Origin: Paracoccus wurundjeri | Lineage (GTDB): Bacteria > Pseudomonadota > Alphaproteobacteria > Rhodobacterales > Rhodobacteraceae | Direction: 5' to 3' | Length of the DNA: 64,000 bases | NCBI RefSeq assembly: GCF_030678915.1 | Contig: NZ_JAUUTZ010000007.1 | Location: forward strand, 62,001 to 126,000 | Part shown: positions 8,200 through 17,739 of the stretch, one piece after another | Numbering within the stretch: the stretch's first letter is position 1 | How the letters are laid out: every line of letters starts with the position of its first letter | Notes under the pieces: generated by a model | Told to the model about the DNA's origin: nothing | Databases searched by the model: none | The model's input: the letters and a program-made list of their open reading frames with translations, nothing else | Made by a program: the position numbers and the translations under genes

Positions 8200-9126
8200 T
8201 TAGCTTTTCAATGCACCGATATCCGCCGGCATCCCGATATTCCTCACCTCGGCCTCTCTGGCGATTCTCTTGATCATACCGGACAATGCCTTGCCCGCGC
8301 CGATTTCCCAGAACTCCGTCACCCCGGCCCCGGTCAGATACGCGACCGATTCCCGCCAGCGCACGGTTCCCGTCACCTGCTCGACCAGCAACCGCCGGAT
8401 AGCGCCGGGTTCGATTACCGGCTCGGCCCGGACATTGGCGATCAACGGCACGGCCGGAGGCTGAATATCCACGCCCGCCAACGCATCCGCCATCACGGCG
8501 GCAGCAGGTTGCATCAGGACCGAGTGGAACGGAGCGGAAACCGGAAGCATAAGCGCCCGTTTCGCACCGGCTTCTTTCGCAGCTGCTGAAGCGCGCTCGA
8601 CCGCGCCCCTGTGTCCGGAAATCACCACCTGCGCAGGATCGTTGTCATTGGCGGCCTGTACGACCTCATCCCCGGCGGCGTCGCGGGCGATCCTGTCCAC
8701 CGTCTCGAAATCAAGCCCCAGTATCGCCGCCATTGCGCCCTGCCCGACCGGCACGGCCTCTTGCATGGCCTGCCCGCGCAAACGCAAAAGCTGCGCGGTG
8801 TCGGCCAGCGTCAATGCACCCGCCGCGCAAAGGGCGGAATATTCGCCCAGGGAATGCCCGGCAACATAATCGGCGTCGCCGATATCGATTCCCTCGGCTT
8901 CCATGGCCCTGAACGCCGCCATCGATGTCGCCATCAATGCAGGCTGGGCGTTCTGCGTCAGGGTCAGCGTCTCGATATCGCCTTCCCAGATCAACTCGGA
9001 CAATTTTTCTCCAAGCGCTTCGTCCACCTCGACGAAGACGTCGCGCGCCGCAGGATAGGCCTGCGCGAGTTCGCGCCCCATGCCTATGGTCTGAGCGCCC
9101 TGCCCTGGAAACACGAATGCCCGCAT
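8200..9126 (-). CDS. fabD: Malonyl-CoA:ACP transacylase FabD
   Basis: Loads malonate onto ACP at the start of each fatty acid elongation cycle. The 308-residue alpha/beta hydrolase-like acyltransferase has the nucleophile Ser92 in GHSLGEYSA, the N-terminal FPGQGAQ oxyanion motif, and the APFHS motif with the catalytic histidine near residue 200. AAAAGGGG precedes the start. First gene of the fabD-fabG-acpP group. Confidence 0.97.
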   Translation of the reverse strand: MRAFVFPGQGAQTIGMGRELAQAYPAARDVFVEVDEALGEKLSELIWEGDIETLTLTQNAQPALMATSMAAFRAMEAEGIDIGDADYVAGHSLGEYSALCAAGALTLADTAQLLRLRGQAMQEAVPVGQGAMAAILGLDFETVDRIARDAAGDEVVQAANDNDPAQVVISGHRGAVERASAAAKEAGAKRALMLPVSAPFHSVLMQPAAAVMADALAGVDIQPPAVPLIANVRAEPVIEPGAIRRLLVEQVTGTVRWRESVAYLTGAGVTEFWEIGAGKALSGMIKRIAREAEVRNIGMPADIGALKS

Positions 9127-9210
9127 TGAAATCCCCTTTTTTCACCAAATTCTTATTCTCTAGCCATAACCCGGCATCGATTTTGCCGCAACTTAGGAAG
9201 CGCGAAATGA

Positions 9211-9236
9211 AAAAGGGGACCGAAACGGCCCCCTTT
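9211..9236 (-). terminator. Terminator of ndk
   Basis: Read on the minus strand, a GGGGGCCG...CGGTCCCC stem (one mismatch, 3-base loop) is followed by five T residues. It lies just past the ndk stop. Confidence 0.65.
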
Positions 9237-9261
9237 GACGTGTAATCCGGGTATCAGGCGA

Positions 9262-9684
9262 TTAGCCGACCAGTTCCAGCCCCGAAAAAAAGAAGGCGAT
9301 CTCTTGCGCCGCAGTTTCAGGCGCGTCGGAGCCATGAACCGAGTTTTCACCAACCGACAGCGCGAATTCCTGGCGGATCGTGCCTTCGGCGGCATCTGCC
9401 GGATTGGTCGCGCCCATCACTTCGCGGTTCTTGGCAATCGCGCTTTCGCCTTCCAGGACCTGCACCACGACCGGCTCGGAAGCCATGAATTCGACCAGTT
9501 CACCATAGAAGGGGCGCTCTTTGTGAACCTCGTAGAATTTGCCTGCCTGCTCGGACGACAGTTTGACGCGCTTCTGAGCGACGATACGCAGGCCAGCCTC
9601 TTCGAATTTGGCGTTGATCTTGCCGGTCAGGTTGCGCTTGGTGGCGTCGGGCTTGATGATCGAAAGTGTGCGTTCGATGGCCAT
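9262..9684 (-). CDS. ndk: Nucleoside diphosphate kinase
   Basis: Balances NTP and dNTP pools by phosphate transfer through a phospho-histidine. The 140-residue length is normal for the family. The catalytic His117 lies in NSVHGSD, with IIKPDA near the N-terminus. The frame is open 36 codons further upstream, but the ATG at 9684 fits the family start and has AAAGG upstream. Confidence 0.97.
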   Translation of the reverse strand: MAIERTLSIIKPDATKRNLTGKINAKFEEAGLRIVAQKRVKLSSEQAGKFYEVHKERPFYGELVEFMASEPVVVQVLEGESAIAKNREVMGATNPADAAEGTIRQEFALSVGENSVHGSDAPETAAQEIAFFFSGLELVG

Positions 9685-9882
9685 GGGTCTACCTTTGCTT
9701 GCGGCAGGCAAAGCCCGCCAAGAGTGAAATCCGCGCCCGGTTAGCAGGCTTCGCGGGAAGCGGCAAGGCATAGCTCCTTTTCGCTTATCCACAAAATTCG
9801 CGCATGCGAAGCATTGCGCTTTCGTGAAATCGACACGACATTATGCTAGTCGTTAAGCGTTGCAAGCAGAGGTACCGCCGAC

Positions 9883-10638
9883 ATGCAACCAATTCGCAAG
9901 GGCCGCTTTCAGGCGAGGCTGGCCGAAACGACCGAAGATATCCGTTCAGCACAGCGTCTGCGCTGGCTTTGTTTCATCGCCCGCAATGCGCAGGGTACGG
10001 ACGATGCGACCATCGATGAAGACGCATTGGACGCGGATTGCCATCACATGCTGGTCGAGGATAGCCAGACCGGCCAGCTTCTGTGCTGTTTCCGCTTTCT
10101 GCCACTATCCGGCGGATCCGAGATCACGCGCAGCTATTCGGCACAGTTCTACAATCTTGACGCTTTGCGAAACTTTGATGGTCCCATGGTCGAGATGGGA
10201 AGATTCTGCATCCATCCCGAAGCCAGGGATCCCGGCATCCTGCGGATCGCATGGGCAGCCATGACTCGTTTCGTCGATGAATCCGGGATCGAGATGCTGT
10301 TCGGCTGTTCAAGCTTCATCGGCACCGAGCCCGAAGAACATGCCGAAGCGTTCGCCATGCTGAAAGAGCGGCATCTTGGGCCGCGCCGATGGTTGCCACG
10401 CGTCAAGGCACCCAAAGTGTTCCGCTTCGCGCGCGCCCTGCGCCTGCGCAAGCCCGACCCCAAGCTGGCCATGGCCACGATGCCGCCGCTGCTGCGCAGT
10501 TATCTGGCCATGGGCGGCTGGGTCAGCGATCACGCGGTGGTCGATCCGGCTTTAAAGACCATACATGTCTTTACCGGCGTCGAGATCCGATCGATTCCTC
10601 CGGCCCGCAAGCGGCTGCTGCGAGCTGTCGCGGGCTGA
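9883..10638 (+). CDS. olsB: L-ornithine N(alpha)-acyltransferase OlsB
   Basis: First step of ornithine lipid synthesis: transfers a 3-hydroxyacyl chain from ACP to the alpha-amino group of ornithine, making lyso-ornithine lipid. The 251-residue protein has the OlsB/GNAT-like acyltransferase fold, with RLAET-xx-DIRSAQRLR at the start and VEMGRFCIHPEARDP in the core. AGAGG lies upstream of the start. The second-step gene olsA is not beside it; the next gene is convergent. Ornithine lipids are phosphorus-free membrane lipids common in Rhodobacterales. Confidence 0.88.
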   Translation: MQPIRKGRFQARLAETTEDIRSAQRLRWLCFIARNAQGTDDATIDEDALDADCHHMLVEDSQTGQLLCCFRFLPLSGGSEITRSYSAQFYNLDALRNFDGPMVEMGRFCIHPEARDPGILRIAWAAMTRFVDESGIEMLFGCSSFIGTEPEEHAEAFAMLKERHLGPRRWLPRVKAPKVFRFARALRLRKPDPKLAMATMPPLLRSYLAMGGWVSDHAVVDPALKTIHVFTGVEIRSIPPARKRLLRAVAG

Positions 10639-10710
10639 AGCACACGGGGACAGCCCGCAGCGGAACCGCAGCATTCCGGATGGCTTTGCGTTTTGCCGGA
10701 TGACTGACGG

Positions 10711-11913
10711 CTATCCGCCCGGCGTTACCCGGATCAGCTGACCATCCTCCTCGTCGGTCAGCAGCATGACCGCTCCGTCCGATGCAATCTCGACATCGCG
10801 AACACGCCCGATATCCTGCAGATGCCGTGCTTCGCCAGCAACCCGGCCATCCGCCAGTTCAAGACGCACCAAAGCGGCAGCCTGCATTCCACCGATCAGC
10901 AGATCGCCCTGCCAGTCGGGGAACATGTCGCCATCGTAAAAGCGCATCCCACCCGGCGCGATAACCGGATCCCAGAAATAGACCGGCTGTTCCGTGCCAT
11001 CCATCTGCGTGATCCCCTCGCCGACCTGCTGCCCGCTATATTCGACGCCATAGGTGACGCGCGGCCAGCCGTAATTGCGGCCAGCCTCGGGGCGATTGAG
11101 TTCATCACCGCCCATCGGGCCATGTTCGATGGTCCATAGCGCCCCGTCAGGTCCCAGTGTCGCGCCCTGAAGATTGCGATGTCCCCAGGACCAGATCTCC
11201 GGCAGGGCACCCTCGACACCCGGCTGCCCCATCGGCGCACCGCTTTGCGGATCGATTCGGACAACCTTGCCCAATGTCGTCGCGACGTTCTGCGCATGCA
11301 CCCGTGCATCATTGACCGAGCGTTCACCCGTCGTGACGAATAATCCGCCCTTCCCGTCGAATACCAGCCGGGAGCCGTAATGTTTCGTCGAATTCCAGGC
11401 GGGGGTCTGCTGCCAGATCACGCGAGCCGATTCGACCTGCGCACCATCGGCGGACAGCGTTCCGGTAGCGACCGCGGTTCCCGTCTTGCCGCCATCACGC
11501 GGCTGGGCAAAGCTCCACCAGATTTGCCGGGTTTCGGCGAAATCATCGGAAATCGCGACATCCAGCAATCCGCCCTGATCGCGATTGTCGATCTCGGGCA
11601 GCCCCTCGATCGGCGCCGAGATGTTTCCGTCAGCAGAGATCAGCCGCAATCGGCCGGGACGTTCGGTTACCAGCCAGTTCCCCTCTGGCAGCTCGGCCAT
11701 GCCCCAGGGGTGTTCCAGCCCGCTTGCGACGATCTGATGCTGCAAAGCGGTATCCGGCAAAACCGGAGCCCGGGTCTGGCCATCAAATGCCGCTGTCTGG
11801 CCCTGTGCGTTCGGCGGCGCGGCGTTGAAATCCTGCGACCATACCATTCCGGCCGTAGCGAGGAATGCAAGCCCGGTGACAGGGAATATGCGATTGATCA
11901 ATGGATGTGTCAT
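10711..11913 (-). CDS. PQQ-dependent sugar dehydrogenase (soluble aldose dehydrogenase type)
   Basis: A 400-residue periplasmic protein with an N-terminal hydrophobic signal (residues ~8-27) followed by a six-bladed beta-propeller of the glucose/sorbosone dehydrogenase family. Recognisable family segments are GLEHPWGMAELP, DQGGLLDVAI, LVFDGKGGLFVTTGER, WSWGHRNLQG and EHGPMGGDELN, which form the PQQ and calcium site in relatives. It probably oxidises aldose sugars and passes electrons to the respiratory chain, but the substrate cannot be read from sequence. The start at 11913 is chosen for the signal peptide; no clear ribosome site is seen there. Confidence 0.82.
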   Translation of the reverse strand: MTHPLINRIFPVTGLAFLATAGMVWSQDFNAAPPNAQGQTAAFDGQTRAPVLPDTALQHQIVASGLEHPWGMAELPEGNWLVTERPGRLRLISADGNISAPIEGLPEIDNRDQGGLLDVAISDDFAETRQIWWSFAQPRDGGKTGTAVATGTLSADGAQVESARVIWQQTPAWNSTKHYGSRLVFDGKGGLFVTTGERSVNDARVHAQNVATTLGKVVRIDPQSGAPMGQPGVEGALPEIWSWGHRNLQGATLGPDGALWTIEHGPMGGDELNRPEAGRNYGWPRVTYGVEYSGQQVGEGITQMDGTEQPVYFWDPVIAPGGMRFYDGDMFPDWQGDLLIGGMQAAALVRLELADGRVAGEARHLQDIGRVRDVEIASDGAVMLLTDEEDGQLIRVTPGG

Positions 11914-12114
11914 GCATGCAGGAGGCCACAATCCGAGATATCGTTCAAGCCTCTTATCTGCCTTCAAACGCGCTTGTTATCACACTTTCCGGACGAACGG
12001 CAGAGATTGGATCCCGGGTTCATCCCGGAAACATTCCCCTAGGTAAACGGCACGGGAACCTTTACCCTGATACCGCGTTATCGTTACGGAAAATTGCCCT
12101 CAGGAGACCTCGAC

Positions 12115-12888
12115 ATGCGTATCACCCGCCGCACCGGACTGACTCTTGCCGTCGCCGCCATCGGCAGCAATGCCCTGCCGAAGATCGGCCTTGCGCAGGA
12201 AACCGCGAAAACCTTCCGCTATCCCGTCGATGGCGGCGTGGTGGTCTTTCATCCGGTCGAACATTCTTCGATGGTCGTCGAAACTCCCAAGGGCGTCATC
12301 CATGTCGATCCGGTCGGCGGAGCTGCGAAATATGCGGATCTGCCTCAACCCGACCTGATCCTGATCACGCATGAACATGGCGATCATTTCGATCTGCCCA
12401 CGCTCGATGCGTTGCCCGCCGTCAGGCTGATCAGCAACCCTGCCGTACATGACATGTTGCCCGAAGAGATGAAGGCGCGCGCCAGTTCGATGGGAAATGG
12501 CGATATTGTCGAGGTACTGGATCTGCGGATCGAGGCCATCCCCGCCTATAATACGACTGAGGACCGATTGCAGTATCACCCCAAAGGGCGCGACAACGGC
12601 TATGTCCTGACAATCGGCGGCAAGCGTTTCTATATCGCGGGCGACACCGAGCCGACTCCCGAAATGCTGGCACTGACGGATATCGAGGTCGCATTCCTGC
12701 CGATGAACCTGCCCTACACGATGACAATCGAGCAAGCCGCCGAGGCTGTCGCCGCGATCAAGCCAACCGTGGTGTTTCCCTATCATTTCCGGGGCAGCGA
12801 CGTGGATGAATTCGCCCGGCTGGTCGAGGCCGGCGGCTCCGGCTCATTGGCCATTATCGCAAACTGGTATCCGGAAGGTATGGAGTAA
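12115..12888 (+). CDS. Exported metallo-beta-lactamase-fold hydrolase (UlaG-like)
   Basis: A 257-residue protein with a twin-arginine-like leader (MRITRRTGLTL) and signal to ~28, then a metallo-beta-lactamase fold. The metal site is the HEHGDH motif at residues 86-91, with an Asp in AGDTEP and His in FPYHF downstream. It resembles the UlaG/RomA branch, whose members act on varied substrates, so no reaction is assigned. AGGAG precedes the ATG. It is divergent from the sugar dehydrogenase; whether they share a function is unknown. Confidence 0.83.
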   Translation: MRITRRTGLTLAVAAIGSNALPKIGLAQETAKTFRYPVDGGVVVFHPVEHSSMVVETPKGVIHVDPVGGAAKYADLPQPDLILITHEHGDHFDLPTLDALPAVRLISNPAVHDMLPEEMKARASSMGNGDIVEVLDLRIEAIPAYNTTEDRLQYHPKGRDNGYVLTIGGKRFYIAGDTEPTPEMLALTDIEVAFLPMNLPYTMTIEQAAEAVAAIKPTVVFPYHFRGSDVDEFARLVEAGGSGSLAIIANWYPEGME

Positions 12889-12934
12889 TCGGCGGCCAAA
12901 ATTCGCAAGGCACCGGATATGACGCGCCCGGAAC

Positions 12935-13213
12935 CTATTTCAACAGCGCATCCTTGCTGGCACGGCGATTGATGCCGCTGGCCGGCCGCCGCGATTTGTC
13001 CCGGCCGGACTGGCAGTCCACGCAAAGCTGAACGCCCGGGATTGCCTTGCGGCGCGCGGGCGGTATCGGTTCATCGCATTCCGCACAGAACTCGGCCGAG
13101 GGAGTGTCGCCAGCAGGTCCGGTCGCGCGTTGCCGCGCGCGGGCAATCGCCTCTTGCGTGCTGATCTCGATCTGTTCATTCACCGCGTCGTCGCGGGCCC
13201 ATCCTCCGGCCAT
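12935..13213 (-). CDS. DksA/TraR-type zinc-finger protein
   Basis: A 92-residue protein with the DksA/TraR C4 zinc finger, CxxC-x17-CxxC (Cys43, Cys46, Cys64, Cys67), and a short N-terminal helix. It is too short for full DksA and lacks its long coiled coil, so it resembles the small YbiI-type members. It might bind RNA polymerase; this is not shown by the sequence. AAGGAGG lies seven bases before the ATG at 13213, which decides the start over the upstream open frame. Confidence 0.85.
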   Translation of the reverse strand: MAGGWARDDAVNEQIEISTQEAIARARQRATGPAGDTPSAEFCAECDEPIPPARRKAIPGVQLCVDCQSGRDKSRRPASGINRRASKDALLK

Positions 13214-13289
13214 GCGCGCCTCCTTCATCTTGCAGCCAAGATAGGTCCTCACGGCGATAAATCAAACCGCGACCGCGCTTGGCTTGCAG

Positions 13290-13318
13290 TTGACACCCCG
13301 CGCAACAATCAGGATAGA
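13290..13318 (+). promoter_or_regulatory. Candidate sigma-70 promoter of the TRAP operon
   Basis: A perfect TTGACA at 13290-13295, a 17-bp spacer and a GATAGA -10 at 13313-13318, about 60 bp upstream of dctQ. The -10 is only a partial match. Confidence 0.4.
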
Positions 13319-13376
13319 TTGAGAGATAACAATACAGGTGCAGAAAGCACCGGGAGCCATATGGGAGGATTTCACC

Positions 13377-13898
13377 TTGCCGATCATTCGGTTGATCGAC
13401 GGCATCAATGAGGTCGTCGGGCGGATCGTATCACTCGTGGCCATCCTGTTTGCCGCTATCGTGATCTACGACGTTTGCATGCGAAATGCCTTCGGCGAGC
13501 CGACTCGCTGGGCTTTCGATGTGACCAAACATCTTTACGGCTTCTATTTCATCATGCTGGGCGGCTATGCGCTGCGCCATCAGGCCCATGTGAAAGTCGA
13601 TCTGGTGACGGCGCGACTTGGCCATAATACCCGTCGCTGGGTCGAGGTCGCAGGCTATATCATCTTCTTCTTTCCCTTCGCATGGGTCTTCACGAAGCGA
13701 AGCTGGGACTTCGCCATGACGTCCTTTAACCAGCGCGAGGTGACTTATGGCGCGGTGCAATTGCCGGTTTATCCGCTGAAGATCGCCATGTTCGTGGCCG
13801 CAGTTCTGCTATTGATTCAGGGGGTCAGTGAATTTCTCAAGCTGATCCTGAACAAGATCGATTACATCGAACAGACGGAGCCGATGGATGTCCGGTGA
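13377..13898 (+). CDS. TRAP transporter small permease DctQ
   Basis: Small membrane subunit of a tripartite ATP-independent periplasmic carrier, which imports organic acids with sodium or proton flow. The 173-residue protein has four hydrophobic segments and family features (IYDVCMRNAFGEPTRW; RHQAHVKVDL). The TTG at 13377 is preferred because GGGAGGA lies eight bases upstream; an in-frame GTG at 13338 would add 13 residues. Its end overlaps the large permease gene by 11 bases, so the two are coupled. Confidence 0.87.
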   Translation: MPIIRLIDGINEVVGRIVSLVAILFAAIVIYDVCMRNAFGEPTRWAFDVTKHLYGFYFIMLGGYALRHQAHVKVDLVTARLGHNTRRWVEVAGYIIFFFPFAWVFTKRSWDFAMTSFNQREVTYGAVQLPVYPLKIAMFVAAVLLLIQGVSEFLKLILNKIDYIEQTEPMDVR

Positions 13899-15213
13899 AG
13901 CGATTGCACTGCTCATGTCGGGCCTGCTGGTCCTGGGTCTGTTCATGGGACACCCATTGGCGCTTGTGCTTGGCGGCACTGCGGTTCTGGGGGCGGTCGC
14001 CGCCGGAAAAACAATGGCGCTGGGTATCGTCATCAACCGGATTTTCGGGGATGTGCTGGATAATTACGTCCTGCTCGCCATTCCCCTATTCGTGCTGATG
14101 GCCCGATTCCTGTCGGATAGCGGTGTGACCGACAAGATGTTCGAGGCGCTGCGGCACCTGCTGGCGAATGTGACCGGCGGGCTGGGCCTTGCTGTCGTGT
14201 TCATCTCGATTCTGCTGGCGGCAACCACCGGGATCATCGGCGCATCCATTACCGTGATGGGAACGATGGCGCTGCGGCCAATGCTGCAATACGGGTATGA
14301 CAAACGATTGGCGACAGGGCTTATCTCGGCCTCGGGATGTCTGGGTATCCTGATCCCGCCCTCGATCATGCTGATCCTGATGTCCTCCTATGCGCCGGGC
14401 CTGTCGGTCGGCCAGCTTTTTGCGGGCGCAATGGTTCCGGGACTGGCCCTTGGGATGCTTTATGCCGTTTATGTTTTCGTGGTCGCACGGATCAAGCCGC
14501 ACTGGGCGCCTGCGATTCACGAAGATGAACAGATCAGCCGCGGCGAAATGTGGCGGATGCTGATCATCGAGGCGGTGCCGCCGCTTATCCTGATCCTCGG
14601 GATACTTGGTTCACTTCTGGCCGGTGTCGCCACGGCCACCGAAGCCAGCGCCATCGGCGCCGCGCTTGCCCTGCTGATCGTCATCGGGCGCGGCAGGTTC
14701 GAGTGGCGGACCTTTTATTCCGCGCTGCTGGAAACCGGCCGGACCTCGGCGATGATCCTGTTCATCGTCGTCGGCGCGACCGCCTTTACCGGCGTGTTCA
14801 ACATCACCGGCGGCCTGCGCGCCAGCCAGGACCTGATCCGCGCTATGGCCGGAGAACCGCATCTGCTGGTGCTGGTCATGCTGATCTCGGTCTTTATTCT
14901 TGGAATGTTCCTTGACTGGACCGGCATTGTGCTTCTGTCCTTCCCGATCTTCCTGCCGCTGGTCACAGAGATGGGAATCGATCCCTTGTGGTTCGTGGTG
15001 CTGATGGCCGTGGTATTGCAAACCAGCTTCTTGTCGCCGCCATTCGGCTACGCGCTGTTCTATATGCGCGCTATTGCACCAAGGGAGGTATCGACGGGAA
15101 GCATCATCATGGGCGTATTACCATTCATCGGGCTGATCATTTTGATGTGTGCAGCCATCATTCTGTTCCCGGCGATGGTCACATGGCTGCCGGTCAGACT
15201 TTACGGCGGCTAA
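13888..15213 (+). CDS. TRAP transporter large permease DctM
   Basis: Main transport channel of the TRAP carrier: 441 residues and about 12 hydrophobic segments, typical for DctM. Family signatures include GASITVMGTMALRPML, GCLGILIPPSIML and FLDWTGIVLL. It starts inside the end of dctQ and is followed after 50 bp by the solute-binding gene, completing a dctQ-dctM-dctP set. Confidence 0.94.
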   Translation: MSGEAIALLMSGLLVLGLFMGHPLALVLGGTAVLGAVAAGKTMALGIVINRIFGDVLDNYVLLAIPLFVLMARFLSDSGVTDKMFEALRHLLANVTGGLGLAVVFISILLAATTGIIGASITVMGTMALRPMLQYGYDKRLATGLISASGCLGILIPPSIMLILMSSYAPGLSVGQLFAGAMVPGLALGMLYAVYVFVVARIKPHWAPAIHEDEQISRGEMWRMLIIEAVPPLILILGILGSLLAGVATATEASAIGAALALLIVIGRGRFEWRTFYSALLETGRTSAMILFIVVGATAFTGVFNITGGLRASQDLIRAMAGEPHLLVLVMLISVFILGMFLDWTGIVLLSFPIFLPLVTEMGIDPLWFVVLMAVVLQTSFLSPPFGYALFYMRAIAPREVSTGSIIMGVLPFIGLIILMCAAIILFPAMVTWLPVRLYGG

Positions 15214-15263
15214 GCCCGGCAAGACACAACAAGACATAGACAACACTAATCGGGAGGAATGAA

Positions 15264-16349
15264 ATGAAACGATTGATGACGGCGGCGGCGCTGTCACTGA
15301 CCGCCGCCGCGCCCGCCACGGCCGAAACCTGGACCATGACCAGCACATGGCCCTCGAGCCTGGAACTGATCGAGATAGACAAGCACTGGGTCGAACTGGT
15401 CAGTCAGCTGGTCGATGAGGAAAAACTGACCATCGAGTTCTATGATGGCGGAGCCCTTGTCCCGGCGGGTGAAGTGTTCGGCGCGGTTGAATCGGGCACG
15501 ATACAGGCCGGCGGCGACTGGCCCGGCTATTGGGCGGGACGGGACAGTGCCTTCTCGCCCCTGTCGACCACGGCCAGCCTTTTCAATGCCGTGGATTACA
15601 TCAACTGGATCAAGGAATGGGGCGGCGCCGATCTTTATAACGAGGTTTATGGCAAATTCGGCATGGTCTATCTGCCCTATGGCGTGACCAACAACGAATC
15701 GGGCTTCCGCACCACCGAGAAAGCCATCAAGACTCTGGACGACATCAAGGGATTGCGGCTTCGCCTTTCGGGACTTGAGCAGGGTAAATTACTTGAAAAA
15801 CTGGGCGGCAATCAGGTCAGCATGGCCGGTGGCGAGATTTACCAGTCGCTGGAACGCGGAGTTATTGACGGAGCAGAATTCTCAACCCCGAATGTCGATT
15901 TCTCGGGCGGTTTCCAACAGGTCACAAAGCACTGGTCCACACCGGGATGGCACCAGTCGTCCTCGGTTTTCGGGGTGATGATCAATCAGGCCTCCTGGGA
16001 CGCTCTGGATGAGGATACTCAGAACAGGTTGAAAATCGCGGCCGATGCCAACTTGCTTTGGAGCCTGTCCTTCACGGAAAAAGGCGCAACAGAAGCCTTT
16101 GCCAAGTTCAAGGAGGCAGGAACCGAAATCAGCAGGCTGGATGATACCGCGCTCGAGCAGATCCAGAAATTGGCGAACGAGACCATCGAGGAAGTCGCCT
16201 GCGAAAATCCCCTGTCTGCGAAAGTCTATGCAAGTCAGCTTGCCTATCTTCAGGATTATGCGAGCTGGCGGGATGCCTCGGCGCCTTTCAATCTGGGCCG
16301 CACTCCCGATGGACCGGATCTGGCAAAAATTCAGGAATGTGCGCAGTAA
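15264..16349 (+). CDS. TRAP transporter solute-binding protein DctP
   Basis: Periplasmic receptor delivering substrate to DctQM. The 361-residue protein has a signal peptide (~1-20, ATA-E cleavage) and the DctP fold. The segment GAEFSTPNVDFSGGFQ, followed by a PGWHQSSS stretch, resembles the subfamily with alpha-keto acid and lactate receptors (TakP-like), so a 2-oxo or 2-hydroxy acid is a reasonable guess; the ligand is not determined by sequence. GGGAGG precedes the start. A double hairpin ends the operon. Confidence 0.88.
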   Translation: MKRLMTAAALSLTAAAPATAETWTMTSTWPSSLELIEIDKHWVELVSQLVDEEKLTIEFYDGGALVPAGEVFGAVESGTIQAGGDWPGYWAGRDSAFSPLSTTASLFNAVDYINWIKEWGGADLYNEVYGKFGMVYLPYGVTNNESGFRTTEKAIKTLDDIKGLRLRLSGLEQGKLLEKLGGNQVSMAGGEIYQSLERGVIDGAEFSTPNVDFSGGFQQVTKHWSTPGWHQSSSVFGVMINQASWDALDEDTQNRLKIAADANLLWSLSFTEKGATEAFAKFKEAGTEISRLDDTALEQIQKLANETIEEVACENPLSAKVYASQLAYLQDYASWRDASAPFNLGRTPDGPDLAKIQECAQ

Positions 16350-16401
16350 ATTGCGCACATCCGGCGTAATGACTAGGGCGGGGAGATAAACCCCGCCCTT
16401 T
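16338..16401 (+). terminator. Double hairpin terminator after dctP
   Basis: The first hairpin, TGTGCGCA/TGCGCACA (16338-16345 with 16352-16359), overlaps the stop codon. The second, AGGGCGGGG/CCCCGCCCT (16375-16383 with 16391-16399), is followed by TTT and looks like the main terminator. Confidence 0.7.
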
Positions 16402-16457
16402 GCATTGACAGTATCGGGAAACCACAGCATCCTGTTGCGATAAAAGGGGAAAAGATC

Positions 16458-16760
16458 ATGAGCGACAAAACGCTGACCCGGATGGACCTTGCTGAAGCGG
16501 TATTTCGGGATGTCGGGCTTTCCCGACACGAATCCGCGCAGCTGGTCGAATCGGTGCTCGAGCATATCTCGGACGCGCTCGTACGTGGCGAGCAGGTGAA
16601 GATTTCATCCTTCGGCACATTCAGCATTCGTGACAAGAACGAACGTATCGGACGCAATCCCAAGACCGGCCAGGAAGTTCCCATTACGCCGCGCCGGGTT
16701 TTATCCTTTCGACCCTCTCACCTGATGAAAGATCGCGTTGCCGCCGGCAACAAGCGATAA
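16458..16760 (+). CDS. ihfA: Integration host factor subunit alpha
   Basis: DNA-bending architectural protein, working as a heterodimer with IhfB. The 100-residue product has the HU/IHF fold with the signature [20 protein letters not shown] (around residues 52-71) and the DNA-intercalating proline region. AAGGGG precedes the start. The MerR-type gene follows after 16 bp, an order common in alphaproteobacteria. Confidence 0.95.
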   Translation: MSDKTLTRMDLAEAVFRDVGLSRHESAQLVESVLEHISDALVRGEQVKISSFGTFSIRDKNERIGRNPKTGQEVPITPRRVLSFRPSHLMKDRVAAGNKR

Positions 16761-16776
16761 AGATAGCAGTAACACG

Positions 16777-17403
16777 ATGAAGAAACGCGCAGACGCATTT
16801 CGGTCCATTGGCGAGGTTGCCAAGATGATCGGGGCCGCGCCGCATGTGTTGCGCTATTGGGAAACCCAGTTTTCCCAGCTCAAGCCGATGAAGCGTCCGG
16901 ACGGCCGCCGCTATTACCGTCCCGAGGATGTCCAGCTTGCAGCCGGTCTGTGCGAGGTGCTGCGCGAAGAGGGGCTGACGATTCGCGGGGCCAAGAAACT
17001 CATCGCCCGCGACCGGGGCGAATTCGTCCGCGCCCGGGGATTGGCGCGCCTGAACGGAGAGAGTGCTGAATTGGCGCAAGCCATCGGCATGCCGTCCGAC
17101 ATTCCCGCGGAAAGTTCCTCCGCAACGCGACCGGCGCCGTCGCAGCCGGATCCGGCGATCACAGAGGAAACCCCGAACATGGCCCGATCGGAAAAACCCC
17201 GAGCGCCGCGGTCGGTCGCGCGGAAACCTGCGCAATCGCTGCCGCTGTTCCCTGATCTTGCGACAAGCCCGAACAAACGTCACGGCGCATGGCTGTCGCA
17301 TCTGGTCAGCACCGCAATCCGCCTGCGCCGTGCCGAAGGACTGGATGCGGCTTCGCGTCGGCAATGCAAGATTCTGCGCGACGCGATCACACGCCATTAT
17401 TGA
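16777..17403 (+). CDS. MerR-family transcriptional regulator
   Basis: A 208-residue protein with an N-terminal MerR winged helix (residues ~8-75: SIGEVAKMIGAAPHVLRYWE, then RPDGRRYYRPEDV). The rest is a Pro/Ala/Ser-rich linker and a short helical C-terminus, with no metal-binding cysteines and no recognised ligand domain. Start at 16777; the frame is open 13 codons upstream into ihfA. Probably co-transcribed with ihfA; target unknown. Confidence 0.88.
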   Translation: MKKRADAFRSIGEVAKMIGAAPHVLRYWETQFSQLKPMKRPDGRRYYRPEDVQLAAGLCEVLREEGLTIRGAKKLIARDRGEFVRARGLARLNGESAELAQAIGMPSDIPAESSSATRPAPSQPDPAITEETPNMARSEKPRAPRSVARKPAQSLPLFPDLATSPNKRHGAWLSHLVSTAIRLRRAEGLDAASRRQCKILRDAITRHY

Positions 17404-17593
17404 CGATCATGCCGCCGCAATCGCGCAGCCATCTGCCGAATGAACGGCCCCATGACGTTGCGCGAACCCACATTACGATCAGCACGAAATTCCGCACACC
17501 TCCACATGAACCGCGCCGCTGTCGCAATTTGGTCAAGATTTCCGTCTTGCGGCCCTTGTGCAGCCCGGGCAGTTCGCTCTATATGACCGGCGT

Positions 17594-17671
17594 CGGGCCG
17601 TGGCGCAGCCTGGTTAGCGCGTCCGTCTGGGGGGCGGAAGGCCGCGAGTTCGAATCTCGCCGGCCCGACCA
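17594..17671 (+). tRNA. tRNA-Pro (anticodon GGG)
   Basis: The full cloverleaf is visible. The acceptor CGGGCCG pairs with CGGCCCG (17594-17600 with 17661-17667). The anticodon stem TCCGT/GCGGA encloses the loop CTGGGGG with anticodon GGG, and the T-loop is GTTCGAATC. CCA is encoded at 17669-17671. Confidence 0.96.
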
Positions 17672-17674
17672 TTC

Positions 17675-17712
17675 CGAAAACGCCCATCCTGTCATCGGGG
17701 TGGGCGTTTTCG
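17675..17712 (+). terminator. Intrinsic terminator of tRNA-Pro
   Basis: A 12-bp stem (17675-17686 with 17701-17712, CGAAAACGCCCA/TGGGCGTTTTCG) begins three bases after the tRNA CCA end, and its 3' arm holds four T residues. Confidence 0.75.
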
Positions 17713-17739
17713 CATCTGCAGCCTGAATTGGGGGAAGTC

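Noticed and set aside
16405..16433. TTGACA as promoter of ihfA
   Set aside because: The -10 position reads CATCCT, too weak to list without start-site data.
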